A stretch of DNA of 64,000 nt from Malania oleifera (taxonomy: Eukaryota; Streptophyta; Magnoliopsida; Santalales; Ximeniaceae): positions 73,582,597-73,646,596 of the forward strand of contig NC_080419.1 of assembly GCF_029873635.1 (NCBI RefSeq), read 5' to 3'. The notes beneath the pieces were generated by a model. That model made no database searches. It was not told the DNA's origin and saw only the letters and a program-made list of their open reading frames with translations. The position numbers and the translations under genes were made by a program. Below, piece after piece: positions 23,060 through 35,011 of this stretch. Within the stretch, counting starts at the first letter, position 1. Each line of letters starts with the position of its first letter.

Positions 23060-23394
23060 ACTTGAACAGTGGGAAGGTGGCAGCAAAATTTGATGGCGAT
23101 AGCTGCACCAACCAGGCCACTATTGTTAAATTGCAGTGGAGAGTCGGCCACCAACCTCACCAACCAACCCACAATTGTAGATTTTAATCTTCACTTTTTC
23201 TACTACAAATAGATGTGTGTGTGTGTATGTGTAATGAAGTGTGGTGTAGTGGGTGAATAACCAGTGAAAAGAAGAGAGTTTGTGTATCTTAAATTCGTCT
23301 CTGTATTATTTTTTCAGATTTAAATCAATTGAGTGCAATTCCTGACTGAGTTTCAATCACAACCAGTGATTAAGTGAGTCCCCTCCACCCATCA
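23047..23394 (+). repeat. Copia-B 3' LTR
   Basis: About 348 bp, TGTTGAAGATT...CACCCATCA. It contains a (GT)n run at about 23,213-23,226. The right edge was placed where sequence homologous to the LTR tail at 53,641-53,803 begins. Confidence 0.7.
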
Positions 23395-23551
23395 AATACG
23401 CCAGGAGTATGAGCTTTAAGTCCTTCATTGGCTTCCATGTTCAGTCCCCTTATGTGTGTTAAATAATAAACCTGCTCAAATATTTAAAAACACACAAAAG
23501 ATGTATGTATTTTGTCAATATCAAAACAGTGATCAGACTCAAAGGTCAACA
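23395..23551 (-). repeat. Tail of an older family-C LTR, the host of Copia-B
   Basis: Matches by eye the end of LTR-C2 (53,635-53,803): AATACGCC, then ATAAACCTGCTCAAATA, then a TTTGTCA-ATCAAAAC block, ending GGTCAACA. Its other part lies left of the window, so Copia-B inserted inside this LTR. Confidence 0.7.
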
Positions 23552-23889
23552 AAAAATAATCACAAAACAAGAGTAAGGTGATGAACATCCACAAGAACAT
23601 CTACAGATGCAGGAACATACGCACCTGCAAATGCATCCACGAACACGCTCATAGACACATATGTAGACAAAAGTATGGTGCATCTATATATGCACACACA
23701 AACGCATCTACAAACACAAAATATATGCATCCGCAAATGTGCTCATAAATGTATCTACAATATATGCACAGGCAATGCAAAACCAAATGCGTGTGGTAGA
23801 ATAGAGAAACTCCTAACCAAGGTCTATATTCGATTCAAACCATCCATTAGACTTGGTAATTGGTAACTTAAATTCTAATGTGGAAACAA
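23552..23889. other. Spacer with irregular CATCTACAAAC-like repeats
   Basis: About 23,580-23,780 holds degenerate repeats built from words such as CATCTACA, CACACAAACG and TATGCA. No gene seen. Confidence 0.4.
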
Positions 23890-25200
23890 GATCACATCTA
23901 AGGGAACTATGTGGTAAATATGCTTTTATCTCACAAATTGATCCTAAAAACTTTAAAGTGGTAGAAAATGATGAATACCAAATGATAGCAGTGTAAAAAT
24001 AATTAAAATTAATTCAAAAGAAACCATGTATGGGACCTTTCTAAAACCTAAAGATCATTCAATAATTGGAACTAAATGAATTTTTAAGAATACATTGGAT
24101 GAATCTATGATTATAGTAAGAAGCAAAGCTAGATTTGTAACTCAAAGCCATACATAAGAAAGAATTGATTTTGATCAAACATTTTCACATGTTGCTAGAC
24201 CTTAAACATTTAGAATCTTGCTTGTATTTGCATGCTACATGAACTTCAAAATTTTTCAAATGGATGTGAGAAGTGTTTTTTTTTTTTTAAATGGTTTTAT
24301 AGAAAAGAGAAGTTTATGCATGTCAACTTCCTATTTTGAATATCATACCTACCCAAAGCATGTGTATATGGCTTAAAACAAGATCCTAAGGCTTGGTATG
24401 ACTAGTTAAGCAACCTTCTAATGTCAAAGGGTTTGACTAGAGGAAAATTTAACAAAACTTTGTTTATGAAATCTAAAAGGAATCAATTACTTATTGTTCA
24501 AACATATGTTGATGATATTATTTTTGGTGTTCTTGATCTTATTTCCTTGGTATACAAATCAAAAATGTCCTGAAAGACTTTACATTAGTCAAACTGAATA
24601 TGCAAATGAGCTTGCAAGGAAATTTGAAACTAAAAATTGCAAAGCTTTTTCTACAACCGTGAGTACTTTAATTAAATTGGATTCAATAAAAGAGGACAAA
24701 AAAATAAGTAGATCATAAGTTATACAAAAGGATCATTAGATCTTTATTATATTTGATTGGTAGTAAAAGTAATATTATGCTTAGTGCATAGTTATATGCT
24801 AGGTATCAATCTGATCCTAGAGAATACCACTTAATTGTTGAGAAAAGAATGTGAAGATATATTCTTGACACTGTTGATCTTGGATTATTTATCATAAATT
24901 GTCTGAACTTAAATTGTTTGGTTTTTTTATACTAACTTCGCAGGATCTAAAATATATAGAAAAAGTACTAGTTGAACTTGTCAATTCTTCTGGTTAATTG
25001 GTCTTGTAGAAAACTCTCAGTGGTACTTAAAACAATTGAAAGTGAATATAGTTATAGGTAGTTGTTGTGCACATATTCTATGGATGATTAACCAACTAAA
25101 AGATTATAAAGTAAATTATAAAAATGTTCCAATTTTATGAACTAATCTCAGTACTAACTGTTTACTTAAAAATCCAAGCAATCACTCCCGACGTCATCGT
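23890..25200 (+). pseudogene. Decayed copia RT/RNase H remnant
   Basis: Plus-strand text in shifting frames: KFVTQSH/ARFVTQ region, FDQTFSHVARP, MNFKIFQMDV, QTYVDDIIFGV (active site at about 24,500-24,515), YISQTEYANELARKFE (24,570-24,620), then RNase H traces CAHILWMINQLKDYK (about 25,065-25,110). More stops per length than any other element here, so it is probably one of the oldest. It resembles the Copia-A/D type. Confidence 0.75.
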
Positions 25201-26500
25201 TAGTGAGTCAGCAGAGACAACACTGGAACAGTATTTCTAACGCCTGTGTATACCTCACATGTTACACATGTTGTTGCCCTAAACCACTTGGACCGGTCAA
25301 CAGATCTGGACCAACCAATTGACTGGTCCGTCTATTTTATATTATTATTTACTTATTTTTAAAAAATATTTTATTTTTTAAAAATAATTTTAAAATGACT
25401 TTTTTTAATTTCTTAAAGTTATGAAAAAATAGGAAGCGGCCAAAAATTTTCTTTTTTATTTTAGAATTGTTTTCTTAAGTTATTTTATTTATTATTTACT
25501 TTTATTTTTCTTGTACTTTGGTTGTTTCTAATTAAAAAATGTTTTCTATGGGTTTTTTTTATTTAACTTTCTATTTGGTTATTTTAAGGAACTTTTTTTT
25601 TAACATCTAAGGATTTTTAGGTTGGTTTTTATTCTTCTTAAAAGTTTTTTATTTTTTTTTATTTTTTGTATTTTTTAACCTTTATAAATGGTTAAAAAAC
25701 ATAAAAATTACAAACAAAAAAAACTCTTGAAAAATACCAAAAAAATTCAAGAAGTTTTTTTTTTTTCTTTTAGTTTTCAGTATTGTAAGTTGGCATGCAC
25801 CATGATTTAAGTATGAGTCGAAGAATGTAAATTACCGAACCTCAACAACACCCAATACTTTGTTTTGTGTTATAAATATCGTATTATAAATAAATATTTT
25901 TCTGATATTTTTTTAAGATGATTTGCCTTTTTTGCTATTGATGTGTTTTGAATTTGTAAGTAAGACAAGAAATGTTGTGACATTTTTTAAGATAAGATTG
26001 TAATTCTTCCCAAATGATCCAAATATTTGCTCCATCATATCAATTGAACTAATTCAAATTTTTAAAAATGATTTGGTCATTGTTACTTACGTCTACTCGC
26101 AGTCGATTTCTTATATTTTTCCTCTCTTCGATATTAGCTTGCCCCCACAGCGTAGTGCAAGGATGAGACTAATTTTATAAGGCGCTACCTTCTCAATATC
26201 TCAAATTTGGTTGTAGCAACACTTGCACCAATATATTATTATAGAAATTATAGAGCTGACCACAGCTCTGGAAACAAATATGTGACCTCGCACAACCACC
26301 ACCACAGCTCACAACAACGATACAGTAAAAGGAAATTTTTTCCAAGATTTACAGGTGTCACAATATATGAAATTTTTGTTAGATATATGAACTACTAGTT
26401 CAAATGACAACAATATCCCAATGCATAGAGGCTTCCTTTTCATTGGGTCAAATGAATTGGAATGTGCCTGCACAACATAAATCATCCAACTGTAGAACTT
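25201..26500. other. AT-rich spacer between the copia remnant and the host gene
   Basis: Long T/A tracts (25,340-25,780). At 25,290-25,331 there is an imperfect inverted repeat, GGACCGGTCAACAG ... CAATTGACTGGTCC, resembling the GGTCGACC-type LTR motifs; it may be LTR debris. No gene seen. The last few hundred bases are probably 3' UTR and flank of the minus-strand gene. Confidence 0.4.
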
Positions 26501-26521
26501 GAAGAAGAAAGTTACTAGCGA

Positions 26522-29500
26522 TTAGTAACCACTTGGTCCAGCACCTAGTCTCTTCCCCATCCAGGCTATGATATCCTGTGCGATTTCTTCTCGCTCTGGC
26601 TCAAACAGAAGGTCGTGAAGAAAACCATCGTAAAGCCTTATGTCTTTGAACTCCGATGCTGCCTCGTTGTACAAATCCTGCGAGGCAAACGGATCTGTGA
26701 CTCTATCAGCAGTTCCATGAAGGACAAAGAATGGGACTGTCACGGCCTTAAAGTTCCGCATCAAGTAAGAGGAGATGCGCAATATTTCATGGCCTGTTCG
26801 GACCCTTATTGGTCCAGTGTAGACCAATGGGTCAGAATATTTGGCCAGCAGTGCAGCAGGATCCCTTGATACTGGAATGCCCCTTTTGTTGGCACCTTTG
26901 AACTGGAATGTGGGAACAACTAGAGAGAATAGAGGAGCAACAGCCTGCATTAAGACATTAGAGAAGAGTATTCATCACATGTACTAAATTAGATTCATCT
27001 TATCAATTTAATATCTTGGGAAAGTTGAGAGGGCAGGAAGGAGAGAGGTCATAGTTAAAATTTTGAATAGATCCAACCAAAAATTTCCCCCAACTCATTC
27101 CCTTGTTTCCAAGATTCCATCTGCCAGGAAATCCTGTTCCATTTATAGGCCTCAATTCAACAGACCTCATAATCCAAAAGGTAACTACCAGAAAATCCTG
27201 CCAGGTTGGGGGAGGGGAGAGGAAGGAAACCTTTCACAGCATGGTTGTGGTCTTCTGAAGTGGCAATTCTAACTTTAATACAACCTTATTTAAACTGAAC
27301 AATGTCGCAGATGATCATTCAGAACTACCATCTGTAACAGCCTCAATTCCATGCATCAAGTGCAGTAAGTGAGCCAAATAACATCTTACCCTAACGATTG
27401 GATGTGCTGGCTTAACACGCAAAGCTGGTGACGTCAGTACAATTCCCTCCAACATTTGTTCAATATAAGGATCGGAAGCTGCCTGCAGAAAAGGGTAGAT
27501 TTTCAATTAAAAAATAGTCGCCAAAGACCTTCAAGGTCAGACAAACTTCAAAATCGTTTGGTGCAATACCTTTAAAACCACAGCTCCTCCAGTTGAGTGA
27601 CCAAAAAGGAAGCATGGAATACCAGGGTTTTCAGATTTAATCTTTTCCAAGAAAGCCCCCTGTCATAGATAAGATGCAAAACTTCTCAATTCATACCACT
27701 GCTGCTAAAAGGTGGATAAAATTACCAAGCACATAGCAAGGCCCTTCGGATAAAAGATAAACAGTGAAAGTGGCAAGACGGACAAGGAATATAAAAGCTC
27801 ATAATTAAAACTGAACTTACAGTGTCTGCAACAACATGATCAAGTGAAGGTACATATCCATGCAGGCCATCACTCCCACCATGACCTAAGAAGAGAAAGA
27901 AAAATTTATTCAATGCAAAAAAGTCCAAGATGCGACACCATTTCAAAGGGAGAAAGGATTTATTATCAAGGATAAGAAATCTAAAGCATTCGTCATCATT
28001 ATCATCAATCCATAATCATTATCATCCAAACTCCTATCAATCTTAGGGCCAGCTATTTTGGGTGCTGATCCCATTCTTCAATCCAAAAAGCATGCATATT
28101 ATCGAATAAATTTCATTTTTTATAGCAAAATAAAATTAATATAATGGGAAAAGAATTTATTATCAAATAAATTTCACGTCTCAACCATAAAGGCATGTAG
28201 GCTGTAGGATCTTTTATTTTAGTTATAAACAAGAGAGATATAGGAACTACTACCAACCAGAAATTATAGCAATATTATTGGTGGCATATCAAACTAAAAG
28301 ACTACAATATATGCAGTCCACTGCCAAAGACAGAACTGTACTTAATACCACTGCAACAAATAATGATGAACTCAGAGAATGTGTTAGTCTAAATAATGCT
28401 TTTTTTTTGGGTGTTCTCGGGGTGGGTGGTGGTTGCGGGGGATGCCAATGGAATCATTCAATTCCCTTTCATTCTTCATGCCAAATACACACCAAAGCAA
28501 AAGTGAATTTGCCCCCAATAAGCAATTATATCACATTTCAAACGCACAGTAACAAGTATGAAATATGGTTACCTAAGAGAAATTATAAAAACGCATCATT
28601 GCAAACAATTATATTCCAAATCAGTGTGAAACCTAGGCTCCAATAATTCCCTATTTAGAAACCTACAATTGCCAACAAATTAGCATGCTCAACATCATTC
28701 TTTTGAAGATAATAATAGTAAGAAAACACAAATACCAAGAAACAAATACATGGAATAGCTACCTATCCAATCCATTGCATAGACCCCAAAGTTGCATGAG
28801 GTTAGTTGCCTTGCAAAATGAGCATATCTTCCACTGGAAACAAACAAGAAGGAAAACTCATTAAAATTATTCAATAGTTAATATAAAGTATAAAAATATA
28901 AGCTTTGCAGAAACCCTAGTATAAATTATGCAATATTGAGTTATGATCGCTCACTCCACGAAAGATGAAAGCATAAAATTGTCAGCTATATTCTGAAATG
29001 AGGAGTTCAGCTTTGGTCACTGTAGAATTACCTGTGTTCGTTTAGCCCATGAATGATGATCAATATTCCCCTGAAATAGAAAAGATGGCCTTTCATAAGA
29101 AGCTCATAAAGTAATAATAAAAATGCAAATGAAAAAAAAAAAAATGTGAAACTGTACATGCTAAAGATGTGTGGAATGAAAACCACAAAAAATCAGAGAG
29201 CCAAGCAGCACCACGGCCCCATAATCCCTTCTTCTACAGTAAATCCTGGTGTGCCAGAATTTTATTAGAAGAAATAATACATTATGCTGCAAGGCAAGTT
29301 AAAACATGCACGAATAATGGGAACCATACATGTACAAACAAGCTCAAAGAAAGAAGATCAAGCAAGAAACTTCAAGTCTTCAACCTTGAGTTTGATGACA
29401 CTATAAAGATAACCCAATATTAGTTGGCCATCATGGAGCTGGATTTTATGCAAGTTTTTTTAGACGAGCAATGGTCAAAAACAGTATGTAACTTTAGATT

Positions 29501-31435
29501 AATAAATTGTTGAAGGATTTCAAAAGGCTGCAGGGTGAACCTATCAGCCAAACAAAAAATAATTTTCCATTTTCATTAATAAAAAGAAAAAAAGAAAGAT
29601 AACAATAAGAATGCCAGTGGCAAGCCTAATTCCCATGACTCATGTTGCAATCCATCTTTCAGTCTCTCTGACCATTGCACCTTTGTTTAATGCCAGAGCA
29701 AGCAGCTCATGTAGATAGTCTTTACAGAAGAATCAGCTGCGAAATTATAACACCCGTTCACAGCTGATAATTCTCACTTCTTCATCCTATGAGAAAAACC
29801 TTATCATGCTTCAACATTATTGCCTCGCTCCAAATCTCCAATACCTTTTGGCCAATTACCCTCAATTCCAAATCCTCTCTATTCTTTTCTGGAAGAACCA
29901 AATTCTAATTCATTTAAGTGATGCTTGAATTTATAACTCAACCACCTCTTAGAAATAACTCTAGATTTTTTCAAACCTCTAAGCCACTGAACTGTAAATA
30001 TTAAATATAGACATGAAATAGACAACAAGAATTGACAAAACACTCTTTCAATTTTATATCACGCACTTTAAAATATAAATAACCTTAGATTACCATTCAA
30101 AAGCCATTTATAATAACAGTCTTTATCAAGTTAAAGAAAGCAAATAAAACCCCATTCCAAACATGATGAGAGAATTGAGGGTAGAAGAAAAGACTATCAG
30201 ACCGCAGCAGAACGACTCAGATCAAACAATTCAGCAAGGAGGAGGTTAAAACTCAGAACCCTGAACAAAAATTAGCAAAAGATGCCAAAACTTAACAAAT
30301 TTTTAACTCAAAAAACAAAATCAGAATCTTAGAAAGCATCGCAGTTGAAAAGTATCACGCATTTTCTAACCATATCATTTGGTTCCCGAGAAAGCGCACC
30401 CTGCACATAGCAATCCGTTCCTCCAAAAATTGAATGCCCAAATTATTTGGCATCTCTGAGGTCAGTTCTCCACAACATCAAGCACTAGGCGCCTAAGTCT
30501 CATTTCATTTTCTTTCTTCATTTTCCAACTAAACAAGCATAAAGCGAGTAAAAGATCGACTTTAAGCAATTAACTGTCCAAACTTTTATGAATGGTATAA
30601 TAGGAGTTCATTAAAATTATACCAGCAGTAGTATAGAGAGAAATTCAAAAAACGAACTGAGAGAAATGGAAGAAATGATAGGCTTTTATTTAGAAGGGAA
30701 AAAATATCGTTCGGATCCGATAATCATCTATCGAAAACCTTTAAATTCCCAAAAAAACTAAACCTCTCTTGAACACCACGCACAAACACACACACACACA
30801 CACACACACACAGATTAATCAAATTCATGACGTTACTTTCTCGCAAACAAAATGCAGAACAGGCATTCCTAGTGATCAATTAGCAAGTATCAGAATTCAT
30901 TCACCAGTCAAAACCCTAACGAACCGCAAGCCAAAAGACTCAAAACTAAACCACATAAAATACAAAAAAGTTAAAAAAACAAAAACATTTTCAGATTCAG
31001 ATGAGAACCTTACTTTATCTCATCACCAGCCGGAAACCACGACCGGCAAAACAAAGCGTTCCGTAGAACTCCGAAGAACAAGGACGTGCTCCACCGACAC
31101 ACGGTGGTCCCGTCTTCGGTCGTCTCGGTCACCATCTCAAGACCCTCGGCGAGGGCTCTCCTTCGCAGCGTGTCCTCTTCGTATCTCCGGGAGACGAACC
31201 TCCGCCTTGAAGGCTTCACCGACGCCGACGTCGGTGAGGGTGGCGGCGGAGGAGGGGAGAAGCGGTGGCGAGGACGAATAAGGAGGAGGAACCAGAGGAG
31301 AATCGAGTGGAGGAAGACCAGAGCTCGCTGAAGCGACTGCCACGACACAACGGAGCGCCGCAGGTTCTTGAAGACTGGGATTATCCGGCTGCTAGCGCCG
31401 GAGGTCAGCTGCTCTTCTACGTGCACCGCGTCCAT
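26522..31435 (-). CDS. Monoacylglycerol-lipase-like alpha/beta hydrolase, seven coding exons, 400 aa
   Basis: Exons I assign, 5' to 3': 31435-31014, 29070-29032, 28833-28763, 27885-27821, 27659-27570, 27482-27390, 26944-26522. All introns are GT-AG and phases agree; the total is 1,203 bp including TAA. Residues 38-53 are a hydrophobic segment (possible membrane anchor or targeting signal), followed by a proline run (62-67). The hydrolase fold starts at about 120: oxyanion motif IIIHGLNEHSGR (145-156), nucleophile Ser221 in FGHSTGG, Asp340 in LHGTADRVTDP, His370 in YDGFLHDLLFE. These are hallmarks of the plant MAGL/lysophospholipase-2 family, serine esterases of monoacylglycerols and related esters. 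One family member is caffeoylshikimate esterase of lignin synthesis, so the substrate cannot be set by sequence alone. The N-terminal extension resembles the longer, probably membrane or plastid-directed members. The frame is intact and this is the only clear host gene. Confidence 0.93.
29071..31013 (-). other. Intron 1 of the MAGL-like gene
   Basis: 1,943 bp, donor GTAAGG, acceptor TTTCAG. It contains a (CA)n run at about 30,780-30,811. No transposon recognised in it. Confidence 0.8.
30780..30811. repeat. (CA)n microsatellite in intron 1
   Basis: A CA dinucleotide run of about 30 bp near the 5' end of the intron. Confidence 0.9.
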
Positions 31436-31454
31436 CGCCGGCCAACGACAACGG

Positions 31455-31472
31455 GAGAGAGAGAGAGAGAGA
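31455..31472 (-). promoter_or_regulatory. CT-rich 5' leader tract of the MAGL-like gene
   Basis: GA repeat on the plus strand, so (CT)n in the mRNA sense, 20-37 bases upstream of the ATG. Pyrimidine patches are common in plant leaders and core promoters. Confidence 0.5.
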
Positions 31473-31508
31473 AGGCGTAGAATGGAAAAGAATGCGCGTG
31501 AGCTGGAA

Positions 31509-31515
31509 TTTTATA
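31509..31515 (-). promoter_or_regulatory. TATA box of the MAGL-like gene
   Basis: The minus strand reads TATAAAA about 74 bases upstream of the ATG at 31,435. Transcription would start near 31,480, leaving a leader of about 45 bases. Confidence 0.55.
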
Positions 31516-34500
31516 CTGATGACTAAAAGACAGACAAGGAAAGCAATATTAGAGACTCTTTCGGAGAGGGGGCGGGTTCGTCTACAACCAAACTACATAA
31601 TAACTTTTTTGTGGAGCCCACATTTTGTCATGTTCGGTATTTAATAATAATTATTATTTTCTACTTTTTCCACGTCAAACATTAATTTAATTCTTGGCCT
31701 TGCTTTGCATTAAAGAATAAATAAAATTAATGCCGAAGAAGATCTATTCAGGAGTCGCGACTTTTATAATTGAAACGATGGTATTTTTCAAAATTGATCA
31801 CGTAAATCAGGAAATCATGTGGCTGTTGTCAAAAGTCAAAGAGGCGTTGTAATGGTGCACGCGAGTGTGAGTGTATGTGATTAGAGCTTTTATTTTCTTT
31901 AGTTTTTTTTAAAAATTTTGACCTTGTAATAGTTAAGAGGCAGATAATTTTTAAAATTGTGATTCGTTAAAACTGGAGCCGGCTTGGCGTTGTTCACACA
32001 CGTAAATAACCGTCTCAAATATTTACTTCAAGTAATTTTACTAATTACAGTGTACAGAGCTTTCACCCACTTTATATAATTTTAAATTTTAATTTGAATA
32101 AGTAAATAGTCAATAAAATTATATTAGTTTATTCTAGACACATTATTTTATAAAAATTTAGACAAAATATATTATTTAATTATATTAAAATGGAAGAATG
32201 TGTAGATTTAGATTTAGATAAACTTAAACAAATTTCAATATAATTTTGTCTGTCATTAAAATGACAAATTCAATATAAATCCAAACCTAAGGCTTCTCTA
32301 AGCATAAAGTTATTCTTATTTAAATTTATACAAGTTAAATTTTGAAATTTAAAATCTCTACCCTCTAATAAAAGATTAAGTTACAAGATGTCTAGTGCTT
32401 GTATTTAATATTATGTTTGTTTTCTTAAAAAAACGCATTTATTTATGTCGATATTTACTTGTTTTGTTGTTAGTCTGAATTATTTGTGAAAAAATTGAAA
32501 TCTCAATTTTAATTTTTAGTTGTTTTAATAATCTCTCGTCAAAATAGTCTAATATTCAAAATAAACTTTGTAGGTTAAATAATTTATTTTACATAAAATT
32601 TAAAAAAATTAAAAGGGGAAAATACTTCTTACTAGTTGTTTGGTTAGTCGAACCGTACGAAATCCCACCACGAGATTTGAGATTCCCTCTTCATGGTATG
32701 AATTCAAAATATAATAAAATAAATATACATTAAACTTTTTTAAAATAAAAAATAATAAAAATCAATGACTAAATATGTTAACCATTTTTTCAATTATCAT
32801 GTAAATAAGGTTGTTCTTTTAAATTGAGTTTTTAAATATTATTATTAAGTTAAATTATTATAATAAATTTTCTTATAGAATTTTAAATTTATATTCTTTT
32901 ATTAATTTAATCATATTTTTAATTGTAATTTCTTTCAAGAATAAAAATGACTACTTGTTTAATCAAGTTTTTAAAATTAAATAGGTTGTTAGTTTCAAAT
33001 TTTTAGCTTCACCAGTGGAAACACATGCCTTCAACATGAAACATTTTATTGTATTAATATTTAATTTAGAAGTATAATTTCGAAATAAACATGGATTTGT
33101 ATAACACTATTTGCTGCATTTAGTCAAATAACTATGTGAGAAAATGAGTTTAAGAAGGTTTTGAGTCGACCATTACCAATTTTACAATGTAGACACGAGT
33201 GCATATGATAAGACTAAGGGTAAGTTCCTTCCCCATCTCCTTTCTTTTTGTCTCGACTTCTCTTTTTTAAAAGTAAAACTTAGGGCAAACGTATTTGATA
33301 AGTGACCTTTTTATCTTTTAAAACTCAGCTTTAAACTTTTTTGGTGAGCTTTTAAAAGTTATAAATTTGAAACTTTTAAAATGTTAAAAGCTAACTTTTT
33401 CTCCAATAAATTATTCAATTTCATCGTTATCCTTAATTTTTTTTTTCAAATATTACAAAACTATAAATCGATTAATTATATTTTCTAAAAATATGTGTAT
33501 ATTTTAATTATTTTAAATACTTTTAGCTACCTTACAACTTTTTCAAACACTCAAACCTAGGTTTTTCTTTCCAACAACTCTTTTTACGACGGCAAACATT
33601 TCAAAAATAATATAAAAAAAAAAAAAAAAACTCCTTTAGATCGGCTCTATTTTAAGAGATCCTTTAAAAAGTCATCTAGGGACATAGCCCGAAAAATGAA
33701 AACTAACAAGTAAATGAATTTCATTTTAATATCCACATCTTTCTATGCTAATTGTATATAACAAACAAACGAAGTTGTTCATTGTATATATCTATCCTAT
33801 TGATATGGCTGAAGTTCTTCTTTTGCTGCTACTCCCATTGTTTGCATGGATCAAATATTAAGGATGACACCACTAAGTTTTAATAATTATTAAACAGATT
33901 GAAACCTGATTATAACTATGAAAATTACAAATTTATAATTATTATTGAGAAAATTGGAGTGTTGTGTGTAGGTGTGTGTGAAGATGCAAAAAAATAAAAT
34001 AAAATAAAATTTTATAGTCATTCAATCAGAGTAAAAAATAAACAATAAGAAATATTGTTGCGTTGTTTTCCTGATTATCTAAATATTTCTTAAATTTACT
34101 ATTTTATTTTTATGCATCAAAGGAATATTAAATTCATAGATAAATTAAATAATAAGTAAATTTGGGAAGTTACAATTGAATCACAACAATATTTAATTTT
34201 TTTTGTTCATTGCTATAATATTTTTAATTTTATTAAAAAGTACTCACGTATATATTGTACTATTTTTTTTTTTTTTTTCAAAGTCATATTTATGTCCAAA
34301 AAAGAAATTATACATATAGATTTTTTGGATCCGCAAATTAGACACGCTCCACACAAACGATGGCAATCTATATGCTATCCCATTCCCCCTATCCACCTCC
34401 TTTTAAGGTTAGAGTCTAAAACCTTTAAGTTTCAACCCTGGTTATATCATATATTTATATATTTTATTGTTCATTAACTTATCAAGCCCTCTAATTCAAA

Positions 34501-35006
34501 TTGTTTATAAGTTTGTTGTCACTTTTTCGTAGGATTGAATATTCAAATGTAATTAGTCACATGTGAATTTTTTTTTTTTCAACTGAACTTGCCCATTAGG
34601 CCAAGTCCGGTAATTTGGGTTTGGTTAAGTTGACCATGTTTTATATTTATAAATTATGAGCTATAAATTGAAACGGTAAACATGACTAATTGTCATCGAA
34701 TCCAATTGCACTGGTTGATCCAATTTGAGTTTGGAAACCACATTGAACCATGTAAAGAGCAATCAAAAATAATTGCCAAAATTAAAGTTTCTAAAATTGA
34801 CCTAAATTTTTGGAACAAATAATATTCTTTTTCACTATTTTTATCTAATACCATTTATAATTAGATAGGATTCAAATTTGATGGGTTTATTTGAGTTTGT
34901 ATGTCTACTTATTTTAATACATTTTATATTTATGATAATAGATTTTCTAATAAGTGCATCCTTTTTATCACACGAAAACTAATTACAAGACTTAAAAAAT
35001 TGTACA
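31516..35006. other. AT-rich intergenic region upstream of the MAGL-like gene
   Basis: No open frame of interest. It holds poly-A/T tracts (33,433; 33,616; 34,263; 34,569) and a short dispersed repeat (32,090-32,165). The first few hundred bases are presumably promoter. Confidence 0.5.
32090..32165. repeat. Dispersed AT-rich repeat, copy 1
   Basis: AAATAG-CAATAAA-TTATATTAG...ATTATTTTAT, in the same order and spacing as at 56,738-56,814. Family unknown; perhaps a small non-autonomous DNA transposon. Confidence 0.5.
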
Positions 35007-35011
35007 TAATC

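Larger units (their letters stand above)
16621..23394 (+). mobile_element. Copia-B: Ty1/copia element, 5' LTR outside the window, hosts Copia-A and a solo LTR
   Basis: Plus-strand order is gag (16,654), zinc knuckle, protease, integrase, RT, RNase H, purine tract, 3' LTR (23,047-23,394). Only about 33 bp precede gag, because Copia-A inserted there; the 5' LTR must lie left of the window. A solo LTR (17,480-19,767) splits gag. The 3' LTR is followed by AATAC, which is probably the target duplication. Many stops: not autonomous. Confidence 0.85.

Noticed and set aside
27063..28646. Plus-strand frames within introns of the MAGL-like gene
   Set aside because: Short, with no domain, and they overlap coding exons in antisense.
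30769..31480. Long frames on the plus strand over the first exon and leader of the MAGL-like gene (for example 30,769-31,281)
   Set aside because: GC-rich antisense shadows of exon 1; low-complexity Arg/Ser/Thr products with no domain.
33270..33620. A miniature DNA transposon (GGCAAAC words near both ends, internal TTTTAAA-rich arms)
   Set aside because: I could not line up terminal inverted repeats or a target duplication by eye.
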